DNA of 64,000 nt from Pelomonas aquatica. GTDB taxonomy: Bacteria; Pseudomonadota; Gammaproteobacteria; Burkholderiales; Burkholderiaceae_C. The translations under genes and the position numbers were made by a program. The stretch covers positions 410,956 through 474,955 of the forward strand of contig NZ_JAPPUW010000001.1 in NCBI RefSeq assembly GCF_026712205.1. The letters are read 5' to 3'. Below are positions 16,659 to 24,616 of the stretch, piece by piece. The notes beneath the pieces were generated by a model, which was not told the DNA's origin, searched no databases, and saw nothing but the letters and a program-made list of their open reading frames with translations. The number at the start of each line of letters is the position of its first letter. Positions within the stretch are counted from its first letter, which is position 1.

Positions 16659-18140
16659 ATGCGTCGCCTTCTGTTGATCGTGATCGGCGCCGCGGTGGCG
16701 GCCGTCGTGATGACCCAGGCGGACGCCGCGCCCGCCGCCGACTTCCCGCGCGCCGGCCTCGTCGTGCAGGACGCGCCGCTGCGTGGCGCGCCGCGCGATA
16801 CGGCCTCGCTGCAAGCCCAGATGGGGCGCGGCGAGGCGCTCGAGATCCGCGCCGAGCGCGGCGACCACTGGCAGGTCTGGGACTACCGCCGCGAGCGTGG
16901 CGGCTGGATGCGCAAGGGCCAGGTGCTGCTCATGCCGAAGGGCGACGGCGCGAGCGCCGAACTGCTGGCCCAGCTGCGCCTGGCGCGCCAGCAATGGGGC
17001 ACCGAGGGCCTGGGCCTGGGTCTTGCGGCGGCCTATGTGCAGGCCGCGACGCCGGCCGAACTGGCCGGCCCGGGCGGCGCGGAGGCGCTGGATGCGATGG
17101 GCACGTTTGCCGAGCGCATCGCCGACCGCGCGTCCCTGCCCAACGCCAAGCCCGGCGAGGGCCAGCTGGCCGCGCAGATCGACGTGGCCGCGCGCTACGG
17201 CCTGAAGTTCCAGCAGGTCGAGGCGGAGGACGGCCGCGTGCAGGTCTGCTACGACGGCGAGGCCTTCCGCCGCGTGCTGGCCGTGGCCGCCACGCCCGAG
17301 CAGCGTGTGCGCGCCGCGCTGGCGCTCACGCGGCCCGACTGCCTGGACCCGCGCGCCACGCCGCGCGAGGCCGAGGCGCGCGACCAGTGGCGCCAGCAGC
17401 TGCTGGCCCAGGTGGACGCCGCCACGCTGCCCGCGCACTGGAAGAACCGGCTGCTGATGCGCCGCGCCTCGGTCAGCGCCAGCCTGGCGTTCGCGCAGGC
17501 GCGGCGCGGTGCCGGCGGCGAGGCCGCGCCGGCCCTGGCCGAGTTCGCCGGCATCCTGCCCACCGAGCTGACCGAGGACGACCAGGCCGCCTATGCCGAT
17601 GCGGCCATGCGCGTGAATGCGGCGCGCTGGCTGGGCACGGGCACGGCGGCGCGCGACTTCGGTGCCGTGCAACTCGTGCTCGAACCCGGCGCGGACGGCG
17701 AGCGCTGCGTCGCGCTGAAGGAGGCCGGCAAGCTGGCCGTGCGCCGCTGCAGCTTCGGCCAGGTGGCGCTGGCCTCGGCCTCGCTGAACCGCGAGGGCCG
17801 CGCGCTGGCCCTGGCCGTGCAGCCGCTGGATGGCTGGCGCGAGCTGTGGCTGTTCATCAAGAGCCCGGGCCGGGACGGGGGCTGGCGCATCGAGGTGATG
17901 CCGCCCGCATCGGCCCAGCCCGGCCTGGGCGTGGCCGAGTTCGCCGGCTGGGTGCCGGGCGGCGCGCTGATGCTGCTGGCTCGCGAGTTCCGCGCCGAGG
18001 GCAAGTACCGCCGCAGCTTCGAGGTCCTGTCCCTGGCCACGCTGGCCACCGAGCGCCAGTCGCCCGAGCCGGCGCTGCTGGGCGCCTTCCAGCGCTGGGC
18101 CGACGCCTCTTGGCGGTCGAACTCGCCAGTGAGGCGGTGA
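16659..18140 (+). CDS. exported protein with bacterial SH3-like domain
   Basis: 493 aa. The cleavable signal peptide (MRRLLLIVIGAAVAAVV...ADA) is followed by an SH3b-like segment around residues 28-95 (VQDAPLRGAPRDTASLQAQM... DHWQVWDYRRERGGWMRKGQVLL), the usual pattern of a periplasmic SH3b repeat. The remaining 400 residues are an unrecognised, mostly helical then beta-rich region. AGGAG lies eight to nine bases before the start. It directly follows the SPFH gene, and the pair is probably one transcript. A role at the envelope is inferred from the signal peptide only. Confidence 0.75.
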   Translation: MRRLLLIVIGAAVAAVVMTQADAAPAADFPRAGLVVQDAPLRGAPRDTASLQAQMGRGEALEIRAERGDHWQVWDYRRERGGWMRKGQVLLMPKGDGASAELLAQLRLARQQWGTEGLGLGLAAAYVQAATPAELAGPGGAEALDAMGTFAERIADRASLPNAKPGEGQLAAQIDVAARYGLKFQQVEAEDGRVQVCYDGEAFRRVLAVAATPEQRVRAALALTRPDCLDPRATPREAEARDQWRQQLLAQVDAATLPAHWKNRLLMRRASVSASLAFAQARRGAGGEAAPALAEFAGILPTELTEDDQAAYADAAMRVNAARWLGTGTAARDFGAVQLVLEPGADGERCVALKEAGKLAVRRCSFGQVALASASLNREGRALALAVQPLDGWRELWLFIKSPGRDGGWRIEVMPPASAQPGLGVAEFAGWVPGGALMLLAREFRAEGKYRRSFEVLSLATLATERQSPEPALLGAFQRWADASWRSNSPVRR

Positions 18141-18168
18141 GGCATGCGGGCCGGGCGAGGGACCCTGC

Positions 18169-19815
18169 TTACGCAGCCAGCCTCAGCGTGTTCAGCGGCG
18201 GCAGCTCCAGTCTGACCGTGGTGCCCTTGCCGGGCTGGCTGTCGAGCTGGATGCTGCCGCCTTGGCCGAAGGCGGTGGTGAAAAAGGGTTCGAAGGCGCG
18301 CTCGACGTCGGCGCGCGGCATGCCGGCGCCGTTGTCGCGCACCTCGAGCACGAGGCGGTTCGTCGGCCCCGGCGCGCTGCCGATGCGGATCTGGCCGGCG
18401 CTGCCGCGGAAGGCGTGCAGGCAGGCGTTCTCGATGAGCTGCTCCAGCACCTGGTGCAGCACCTCGGGGTAGCCGTCGAGGGCGAGGTCCTCGGGCAGGT
18501 CGCAGACGAGCTGCACATGGCGCACCCGCAGCCTCGCCCGAACGCGGGCCCAGGCCTGCTGAACCGCGTCGCGCAGCAGGAAGCGCGAACGCATGGCGCG
18601 GCCGCTGTCTTCGGTCAGCTGCTTGAAGCGGTTGATGAGGCGCAGCGCGCGGTCGACGTTCTGCTGCACGAGCTCGGCCGCGCCCGAGGTCTGGCCGAGC
18701 AGGTCGGCCAGCTCCTTGCGCTTGAGCGGCGCGTTGCCGGCGAGCTTGTCGGCCAGCACGCGGCCCTGGCTGCGCAGCACGTCGGCGGCGAGCAGCGCAT
18801 TGCCCAGCGGCGTGTTCATCTCGTGCGAGATGCCCGACAGCATCTGCCCCAGCGCCGCGAGCTTGCGGCTGTTGACGAGCTCGTCCTGGGCGGCCAGCAG
18901 CTCGGCGGTGCGCTTCTCGACCTGCTCCTCCAGCCACTGCGCCTCGCGCAGGCGCTCCTGCTCGCGGCGGTCTTGGTCGATGGCGATGCCGGCCAGGTGG
19001 CTGGCGGTGCGCAGCGCCGTCAGCTCCTGCTCGCCAGGCGCGCGGCATTCGCGGTAGTACATCGCGAAGCTGCCGATGACGCCCTGGCCGGCCGCGTGGA
19101 TGGGTTCGGACCAGCAGGCCCGGAAGCCGTAGGGCAGTGCGAGCGCCTTGTAGGGCGCCCACAGCGGATCGGTCTCGATGTCGGTGACGATGACGGTGCG
19201 GTCGTCGTGCATCGCCGTGCCGCAGCTGCCCATCGTCGGGCCGATCTCGTAGCCGTCCAGCGCCTTCATGTAGTCGGCCGGCATGCGCGGGCCGGCGCCG
19301 AGGCGGATGTGGCGGCCGTCCAAGTCCAGCAGCAGCACCGTGCAGAACAGGCCGTCGAACTGCGCCTCGATCAGCGCTGTCAGCCGCGCCAGCACGGTCG
19401 CCAGGGGCCGGCCGGTGGCCACCATCTGCAGCAGCTCGTTCTCGGCGGCGCTCATGGCCTCGATGAATTTGAGCCGGCTCAGGTCCACGAGGCAGGCGGC
19501 CACCAGCGGCTCGCCGTCGCGCTCCATGCGCGTCAGGTGAAGCCCGTGCGGGCGGGCGACGCCGTCGTGGGTCAGGAAGGTCCAGGCCAGGCTGCGCGAG
19601 CCGCCGCTCAGCACTTCGTCGAAGAGGCGGGCCAGCGTCTGCGCCGAGTCGCGGCCGTCGGGCTGCTGGGCGGGGCACAGCGACGCGAAGCCGCGCCCGC
19701 GCAACTCGAGCGGCGCGTGGCCGAGCACGCGGTTCAGGCTCGATGCCGCCGCCACGATGGGCAGGCCGGGCACGGCGCGCAAGGAAAGCATCGCCACCTG
19801 GGGGCTGTCGTTCAT
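18169..19815 (-). CDS. cytoplasmic PAS-GAF sensor histidine kinase
   Basis: 548 aa with no membrane segment. A PAS-like region (about 8-115) precedes a GAF domain (about 125-280; GSCGTAMHDDRTVIVTDI is the typical GAF loop). A coiled linker (288-320) leads to the HisKA box GISHEMNTPLGNALL with H331. The HATPase follows, with an N box (QLIENACLHAF), a G1 box (VRDNGAGMPR) and a G2-like TAFGQGGSIQL. No receiver or regulator gene is adjacent, so it is an orphan kinase. It is convergent with the SH3-protein gene (28-bp gap) and divergent from the YCII gene. The GAF ligand is unknown. Confidence 0.87.
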   Translation of the reverse strand: MNDSPQVAMLSLRAVPGLPIVAAASSLNRVLGHAPLELRGRGFASLCPAQQPDGRDSAQTLARLFDEVLSGGSRSLAWTFLTHDGVARPHGLHLTRMERDGEPLVAACLVDLSRLKFIEAMSAAENELLQMVATGRPLATVLARLTALIEAQFDGLFCTVLLLDLDGRHIRLGAGPRMPADYMKALDGYEIGPTMGSCGTAMHDDRTVIVTDIETDPLWAPYKALALPYGFRACWSEPIHAAGQGVIGSFAMYYRECRAPGEQELTALRTASHLAGIAIDQDRREQERLREAQWLEEQVEKRTAELLAAQDELVNSRKLAALGQMLSGISHEMNTPLGNALLAADVLRSQGRVLADKLAGNAPLKRKELADLLGQTSGAAELVQQNVDRALRLINRFKQLTEDSGRAMRSRFLLRDAVQQAWARVRARLRVRHVQLVCDLPEDLALDGYPEVLHQVLEQLIENACLHAFRGSAGQIRIGSAPGPTNRLVLEVRDNGAGMPRADVERAFEPFFTTAFGQGGSIQLDSQPGKGTTVRLELPPLNTLRLAA

Positions 19816-19929
19816 CCCTGACCTCTGAGGGCGCCCCGGGGCGGGAGCCGATACCCCGACTTTGCACCAGCCGGGCGCGGCCAGTCCAGAATGGGCATTG
19901 TTACTTTTCTCGCTTTGCGGACTTAAGCC

Positions 19930-20277
19930 ATGCCTCAGATGCTGCTCATCGTCGAACCCCTGGGCCAGCGCGCGGCGCGTGGCCGCGTCGCCGGCGAGGC
20001 TGTTTACCAGCGCATGCTGGACTTCGCCGCCGAACTGAAGGCCGAAGGCCTGCTGATCGGCACGAACTCCCTCGGCACCGCGGCGCGGCGGCTGAGCAAG
20101 CGCGACGGCGGTGCCCAGGTCTGGGACGGGCCGTTTGCCGAGGCCAAGGAGATGGTGGGCGGCTACTTCCTGCTCGACACCGAGGACCCGGTCGTTGCGC
20201 TGGCCTGGGCCGAGCGCTGCCCGGCGGCGGAGTGGGCGACGGTCGAGATCCGCGGTGTGGGCCCCTGCTATACCTAG
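19930..20277 (+). CDS. YCII/DGPF-domain protein 1
   Basis: 115 aa. The DGPF signature is intact as VWDGPFAEAKEMVGGYF, and the protein ends with the short beta strand typical of YCII-related proteins. These small dimeric proteins are nearly always found beside ECF42-type sigma factors, and one is encoded 3 kb downstream in the same orientation. Their biochemical role is unsettled. No strong Shine-Dalgarno sequence precedes the ATG at 19930. The following 104-bp gap holds a candidate ECF42 promoter, so this gene may be read separately from the next. Confidence 0.83.
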   Translation: MPQMLLIVEPLGQRAARGRVAGEAVYQRMLDFAAELKAEGLLIGTNSLGTAARRLSKRDGGAQVWDGPFAEAKEMVGGYFLLDTEDPVVALAWAERCPAAEWATVEIRGVGPCYT

Positions 20278-20303
20278 GGGTTTCTAGGTAATTTCCCGAA
20301 GTC

Positions 20304-20330
20304 TGTCGAAGCCGGGTCGCGTAGATCGTC
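20304..20330 (+). promoter_or_regulatory. candidate ECF42-type promoter
   Basis: TGTCGA (20304-20309) and CGTC (20327-20330) are separated by 17 bases; a CGTA at 20320 is a second, closer option. From memory, ECF42 sigma factors recognise a TGTCGA-type -35 and a CGTC-type -10 ahead of their DGPF genes. The site lies 51 bp upstream of the second DGPF gene. That would make the cluster autoregulated by its own sigma factor. Confidence 0.5.
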
Positions 20331-20381
20331 GTGGGGATGGAGGCAGCAAAAGCGCTGCCCGACCACCCCAGGAGACCCGCC

Positions 20382-20783
20382 ATGCGATTCATGATCCAAG
20401 TCCGCGCCACCGCCACCAGCGAGCGCGGCGACCCGCCCGGCCCCGAGCTGCAGCCCGTCTTCGAGGCGATGGGCATCTTCCATGAGGAGATGGCGCGCGC
20501 CGGCGTGCTGCTGGACGCCGCCGGCCTGCGCCCCAGCCGCGAGGGCTGGCGCCAGCACTACCGGCCCGATGGCCGCCGCGAGGTCGTCGACGGGCCCTTT
20601 GCCGAGACCAAGGAGCTCATCGCCGGCTACTCGCTGATCCAGGTGCGCTCCGAGGAGGAGGCGCGGGCCTGGGCCAGCCGCTTCCCCAACCCCTTCCCGG
20701 GCCACGACTGCGCCGTCGAGATCCGCCGCCTTTACGACGATGTCGACTTCGCCCCCGGCGGCGACATGGCCTTCCGCAACTGA
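20382..20783 (+). CDS. YCII/DGPF-domain protein 2
   Basis: 133 aa. The DGPF signature reads VVDGPFAETKELIAGYS, and the N-terminal strand MRFMIQVRATATSE is typical of YCII-related proteins. The ATG at 20382 is preferred over one at 20331 because AGGAG sits seven bases before it. It is the first gene behind the candidate ECF42 promoter and is followed 13 bases later by an SRPBCC gene, so it probably opens the sigma-factor operon. It resembles DGPF protein 1 only around the signature, so the two look like old paralogues. Confidence 0.87.
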   Translation: MRFMIQVRATATSERGDPPGPELQPVFEAMGIFHEEMARAGVLLDAAGLRPSREGWRQHYRPDGRREVVDGPFAETKELIAGYSLIQVRSEEEARAWASRFPNPFPGHDCAVEIRRLYDDVDFAPGGDMAFRN

Positions 20784-20796
20784 CGGGGAGAACGCC

Positions 20797-21339
20797 ATGA
20801 GCAACTTCTCCATCGTGCTGATGGGCCTGGCCGTGGCCATCCTCATGCTGCTGGGCTATGCGTCGACCCGGCCCGACGAGTTCAGCGTCGAGCGCCGGCT
20901 GCGCATTGCGGCGCCTGCCGACAAGCTCTGGCCCCTGGTCGGCGAGCTGCGCGGCTTCAACCGCTGGAACCCCTACGAGCGCAAGGATCCGCTGGTCAAG
21001 GGCAGCTACGGCGGCGCGGCCAGCGGCGTCGGCTCGCGCTATGCGTGGGAGAGCGACAAGGTCGGCACCGGCAGCCTCGAGGTCACCGGCCAGCAGCCCG
21101 GCCGGGCCGTGCAGATGAAGCTGGACTTCGTGAAGCCCTTCGAGGCCCACAACCAGGCCGAGTTCGCGCTGCGGCCCACGGCCGACGGCGCGACCGAGGT
21201 GAGCTGGCGCATGCACGGCCCCGCCAACTTCGTGAACAAGCTGATGGGCGTCTTCATGGACATGGACAGGATGGTCGGCCGCGACTTCGAGGACGGGCTG
21301 CAGAACCTGCGCCAGCTGGCGGAAGGCGGCCAGGGATGA
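20797..21339 (+). CDS. membrane-anchored SRPBCC (START-like) protein
   Basis: 180 aa. An N-terminal hydrophobic segment (FSIVLMGLAVAILMLLGY) is followed by an SRPBCC/polyketide-cyclase-like domain (ERRLRIAAPADKLWPLVGELRGFNRWNPY... EVSWRMHGPANFVNKLMGVFMDMDRMVG). Proteins of this fold bind hydrophobic ligands; no catalytic residues can be assigned. It starts with GGGGAG nine bases before the ATG, and its stop overlaps the start of the next SRPBCC gene (ATGA). It is part of the DGPF/ECF42 operon. Confidence 0.82.
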   Translation: MSNFSIVLMGLAVAILMLLGYASTRPDEFSVERRLRIAAPADKLWPLVGELRGFNRWNPYERKDPLVKGSYGGAASGVGSRYAWESDKVGTGSLEVTGQQPGRAVQMKLDFVKPFEAHNQAEFALRPTADGATEVSWRMHGPANFVNKLMGVFMDMDRMVGRDFEDGLQNLRQLAEGGQG

Positions 21340-21776
21340 AGGACTTGCAGTTCGACATCGCCGTCGCGGCGCCGGTCGCGCGGGTCTGGGACTGCATGTT
21401 CGACCCCATCGCCTACCGCGACTGGACGCGCGCCTTCGCCGAGGGCTCCTACTTCGAGGGCCACTGGCGGCCCGGCCGGCGGCTGCGCTTCCTGGACCCG
21501 CGCGGCTTCGGCATGGAGGCCATCGTCGACGAGTGCCGCACGCACGAGCTGATGGCGCTGCGCCTCGTCGGCGAGCTCCGGGACGGCCGCCCCGTGGCCG
21601 ACAGCTCGCTGGCCCGCGAACCCGCCCACGAGCGCTATACGTTCGCGCCGACGCCCGAGGGCACCCAGCTCGTCGTGCAGCTGCAGGGCTGGGCCGACGG
21701 CTTCACGGACTTCCTGCAAACCACCTGGCCGCAGGCCCTGCTGCGCCTGAAGGCCCTGGCCGAATCCACCCACTGA
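21336..21776 (+). CDS. SRPBCC-family protein
   Basis: 146 aa single START-like domain (FDIAVAAPVARVWDCMFDPIAYRDWTRAF..., ending LQTTWPQALLRLKALAES). Unlike the preceding gene product it has no membrane segment and should be cytoplasmic. The ATG overlaps the stop of the previous gene. Related proteins (AHSA1/SRPBCC) are recurrent partners of DGPF/ECF42 loci. The ligand is unknown. Confidence 0.8.
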   Translation: MKDLQFDIAVAAPVARVWDCMFDPIAYRDWTRAFAEGSYFEGHWRPGRRLRFLDPRGFGMEAIVDECRTHELMALRLVGELRDGRPVADSSLAREPAHERYTFAPTPEGTQLVVQLQGWADGFTDFLQTTWPQALLRLKALAESTH

Positions 21777-21787
21777 AAGCACCCGCC

Positions 21788-22192
21788 ATGCACAAGCAGA
21801 TCTACGTCAACCTGCCCGTCAAGGACCTGGCCGCCAGCAAGGCCTTCTACGAGGCGGTGGGCTACACCTTCAACCCGCACTTCACCAACGACAAGGGTGC
21901 CGGCCTGGAACTGGGCGAGAACCTCTACGCGATGCTGCTGACCGAGGACTTCGCCCGCACCTTCACCCCCAAGACGCTGATCGACAACAAGACCTCGACC
22001 GGCGGCTGGATGTGCCTGAGCTGCGAGAGCCGCGAGGAGGTCGACGCCCTCGTCGCCAAGGCCCGTGCAGCCGGCGGCAACATCCCGGGCAAGGCCGAGG
22101 ACCATGGCTTCATGTACGGCCACGGCTTCGAAGACCCGGACGGCCACCACTGGGAACTCGTCCACATGACCGGCATGCCCCCACAGGGATGA
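21788..22192 (+). CDS. VOC-family (glyoxalase/bleomycin-resistance fold) protein
   Basis: 134 aa. It starts KQIYVNLPVKDLAASKAFYEAVGYTF and ends with FEDPDGHHWELVHM, the paired beta-alpha-beta halves of the vicinal-oxygen-chelate fold with the usual metal-site His/Glu region at the C-terminal end. Family members are glyoxalases, dioxygenases or antibiotic-binding proteins. This is the short PhnB-like/lactoylglutathione-lyase-like type commonly associated with DGPF loci. It begins 11 bases after the SRPBCC gene. A 199-bp spacer with strong hairpins follows. Confidence 0.83.
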   Translation: MHKQIYVNLPVKDLAASKAFYEAVGYTFNPHFTNDKGAGLELGENLYAMLLTEDFARTFTPKTLIDNKTSTGGWMCLSCESREEVDALVAKARAAGGNIPGKAEDHGFMYGHGFEDPDGHHWELVHMTGMPPQG

Positions 22193-22247
22193 CCCACCCC
22201 CTACCGGCTTCGCCGTGCCAAGGCCAGAGGCCTTGGCCTTCGGCAGG

Positions 22248-22274
22248 CACAAAGAGTCCTCAGGACTCTTTGTG
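22248..22274. terminator. perfect hairpin in the spacer after the VOC gene
   Basis: Arms CACAAAGAGTCC (22248-22259) and GGACTCTTTGTG (22263-22274) pair perfectly over 12 bp around a TCA loop. A second small inverted repeat, AAGGCC/GGCCTT, lies just upstream at about 22220-22235. No T-run follows, so it may be an intergenic repeat or mRNA-stabilising hairpin rather than a classical terminator. The rest of the 22193-22391 spacer is GC-rich, with a CCCCCAAGGGGG palindrome and no gene. Confidence 0.5.
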
Positions 22275-22391
22275 TCCGGCCTCAGCCCCCCAAGGGGGCG
22301 CCCCCAGCCGCCTGGCAAAGCCAGATCGGCGGGGGCCGCTGGATGAGGTCTGCGCGCTGGCACGCCAGACCGCTTAGTTAGGAGAATCTCG

Positions 22392-23321
22392 ATGCAGCTC
22401 CAGCACAAGCTCACACCCTTCATCTGGTACCAGAGCGGCGCGGAAGATGCCGTGGCCCATTACCTGCGGGTCTTCGGCGCCGACCAGAGCCGCGTGCTGC
22501 ACACCCAGCATTGGGGCGAGAACTCGCCCGGCCCGGCCGGCGGCGTCATGCTGCAGCACTTCGAACTGCTGGGGCTGCAGATGACGGCCTTCAACGGCGG
22601 CCCCTACTTCAAACTCAACGAGGCCTTCTCGCTGACCGTCGCCTGCGCCGACCAGGCCGAGATCGACCACCTCTGGGAGCAGCTGCCCGCGGGTGGTGGA
22701 CAGGCCCAGGCCTGCGGCTGGGTGAAGGACGCCTGGGGCCTGCACTGGCAGATCATTCCGGCGCAATGGTTCAGCATGATCCGCGACCCCGACGCGGCCC
22801 GCGTGCAGCGCGTGTTCCAGGCCCTCTGGACCATGCACAAGATCGACCTGGCCGCGCTGCAGCGCGCCTACGACGGCACCGACATGAGCGACGCACGCAC
22901 CCTGGCCACCGAGCGCCTGCTGCCCGCCCCGCCCAAGCGCGTCTGGCAGGCCTTTGCCGACCCCGCGCAGCTCGCGCGCTGGTGGGGCCCGGAGGGCTTC
23001 ACGAACGAGTTCGAGACCTGCGACTTCCGCGAGGGCGGCGCCTGGCGCTCCACGATGATCGGCCCCGATGGCGCGCGCTACGCGAACGAGAGCCGCTTCG
23101 GCGCGCTGCTGCCGCGGCAGCGCATCGTCGTCGACCATGTCTCGCCGCCACGCTTCGTGCTGACCGTCACGCTGGAAGCCGAAGGCGGGGGCACGCGCGT
23201 CGGCTGGTCGCAATGCTTCGAGACCGCCGAACTGCGCCAGGCGCTGCAGGCCATCTGCATCCCGGCCAACGAGCAGAACCTCGACCGGCTCGCGCGCGTG
23301 CTGGCGGCCGGCGCGCCGTGA
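22392..23321 (+). CDS. fusion: PhnB-like VOC domain + AHSA1/SRPBCC domain
   Basis: 309 aa. Residues 1-150 are a PhnB/3-demethylubiquinone-methyltransferase-like VOC domain (KLTPFIWYQSGAEDAVAHYLRVFG..., GWVKDAWGLHWQIIP, ending FQALWTMHKIDLAALQRAY). Residues 160-309 are an AHSA1-type SRPBCC domain (TERLLPAPPKRVWQAFADPAQLARWWGPEGF, TRVGWSQCFETAELRQAL). These families usually occur as neighbouring separate genes at ECF42 loci; here they are one polypeptide. Its stop overlaps the sigma-factor GTG (GTGA), so expression is coupled. AGGAG precedes the ATG by seven bases. Confidence 0.85.
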   Translation: MQLQHKLTPFIWYQSGAEDAVAHYLRVFGADQSRVLHTQHWGENSPGPAGGVMLQHFELLGLQMTAFNGGPYFKLNEAFSLTVACADQAEIDHLWEQLPAGGGQAQACGWVKDAWGLHWQIIPAQWFSMIRDPDAARVQRVFQALWTMHKIDLAALQRAYDGTDMSDARTLATERLLPAPPKRVWQAFADPAQLARWWGPEGFTNEFETCDFREGGAWRSTMIGPDGARYANESRFGALLPRQRIVVDHVSPPRFVLTVTLEAEGGGTRVGWSQCFETAELRQALQAICIPANEQNLDRLARVLAAGAP

Positions 23322-24577
23322 GCCATGCAGACCTCGCCGCCGGCGTCTGGCGCATCGAGCGCAGCCGCCTCGTCGGCGCCGCGGCCAGGCTGCTGCGCGA
23401 CCTCGACGAGGCCGAGGACTGCGCGCAGGACGCCCTCATCGCCGCCCTCGAGACCTGGCCGCGCGACGGCCAGCCCGCCAACCCTGCCGCCTGGCTGATG
23501 GCCACCACCCGCAACCGCGCCCTCGACCGCCTGCGCCGCCGCGCGATGCTGGAGCGCGAGCACCAGGCCCTGGCGGCCGACGACGAGGCCGCCCAGGCCC
23601 ATGCCGTGCCCGACTTCGTCGACCACCTCGACGCCGCCCGTGAGCAGGCCGAGATCGGCGACGAGCTGCTGCGCCTGATCTTCATCGCCTGCCACCCGGT
23701 GCTGCCGCGCGAGGCCCAGGTCGCGCTGACGCTGCGCCTGCTCGGCGGCCTGGAGACGGCCGAGATCGCGCGCGCCTTCCTGCAGCCCGAGGCCACCGTG
23801 GCCCAGCGCATCGTGCGCGCCAAGAAGGCCCTCAACGGCCAGGCCTTCGAGCTGCCCGGCCCCGACGAGCGCCAGCAGCGCCTAGCCGCCGTGCTGGCCG
23901 TCGTCTACCTGATCTTCAACGAGGGCCACAGCGCCGGCAGCGGCGCCTGCCTGCTGCGCCCGGCCCTGTGCGACGAGGCGCTGCGCCTGGCGCGCCAGCT
24001 CCAGCACCTGCTGCCGGGCGAGGCCGAGGTGCATGGCCTGGCCGCCCTGCTCGAGATCCAGTCCTCGCGCCTGCCCGCGCGGCTGGACGCCCGGGGCCGG
24101 CCCGTGCTGCTGCCCGACCAGGACCGCCGCCGCTGGGACCGCCTGCTGATCCAGCGCGGCCTGGCCGCGCTGGAGCGCGCGTTGGCCCTGGGCGAGCCCG
24201 GCCCCTACACCTTGCAGAGCGCCATCGCAGCCTGCCATGCGCGTGCCGCGCGCCCCGCGGACACCGACTGGCGAGCCATCGTCGCCGGCTACGACCGGCT
24301 GCTCGCGCTCAACCCCTCGCCCGTCATCGCGCTGAACCGCGCGGTCGCCGTCAGCTTCGCCGACGGCCCGGCCGCCGCCTGGCCGCTGCTGCAGGCCCTG
24401 GCCGCCGCGCCGCAGTTGCAGCGCTACCCCTGGCTGGCCGGCGCCCAGGCCGACGTGCTCGAACGCCTGGGCCGCGTGGGCGAGGCGCGCGAGGCCTATC
24501 TGCGCGCGGCCGGGCTGACGGAGAACGAGGTGCAGCGGGCGTTGCTGCAGGAGCGGGCGGCGCGGCTCGCGAACTGA
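23318..24577 (+). CDS. ECF42-type RNA polymerase sigma factor with C-terminal TPR-like extension
   Basis: 419 aa. A sigma-70 region 2 (about 5-75: RSRLVGAAARLLRDLDEAEDCAQDALIAAL, TTRNRALDRLRRR) and region 4 (about 115-165: LTLRLLGGLETAEIARAFLQPEATVAQRIVRAKKAL) are followed by about 240 residues of helical repeats (YLIFNEGHSAGSG..., VIALNRAVAVSFADGPAAA). That extension and length define the ECF42 group, which has no anti-sigma factor and is linked to DGPF proteins, matching the two found upstream. The GTG at 23318 overlaps the previous stop; the ATG at 23324 is out of frame. The extension is thought to be needed for activity. Confidence 0.9.
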   Translation: MSHADLAAGVWRIERSRLVGAAARLLRDLDEAEDCAQDALIAALETWPRDGQPANPAAWLMATTRNRALDRLRRRAMLEREHQALAADDEAAQAHAVPDFVDHLDAAREQAEIGDELLRLIFIACHPVLPREAQVALTLRLLGGLETAEIARAFLQPEATVAQRIVRAKKALNGQAFELPGPDERQQRLAAVLAVVYLIFNEGHSAGSGACLLRPALCDEALRLARQLQHLLPGEAEVHGLAALLEIQSSRLPARLDARGRPVLLPDQDRRRWDRLLIQRGLAALERALALGEPGPYTLQSAIAACHARAARPADTDWRAIVAGYDRLLALNPSPVIALNRAVAVSFADGPAAAWPLLQALAAAPQLQRYPWLAGAQADVLERLGRVGEAREAYLRAAGLTENEVQRALLQERAARLAN

Positions 24578-24616
24578 GAACAGCCCTCGCCTGCCTTCTC
24601 ACCGACGAGGACAGCG

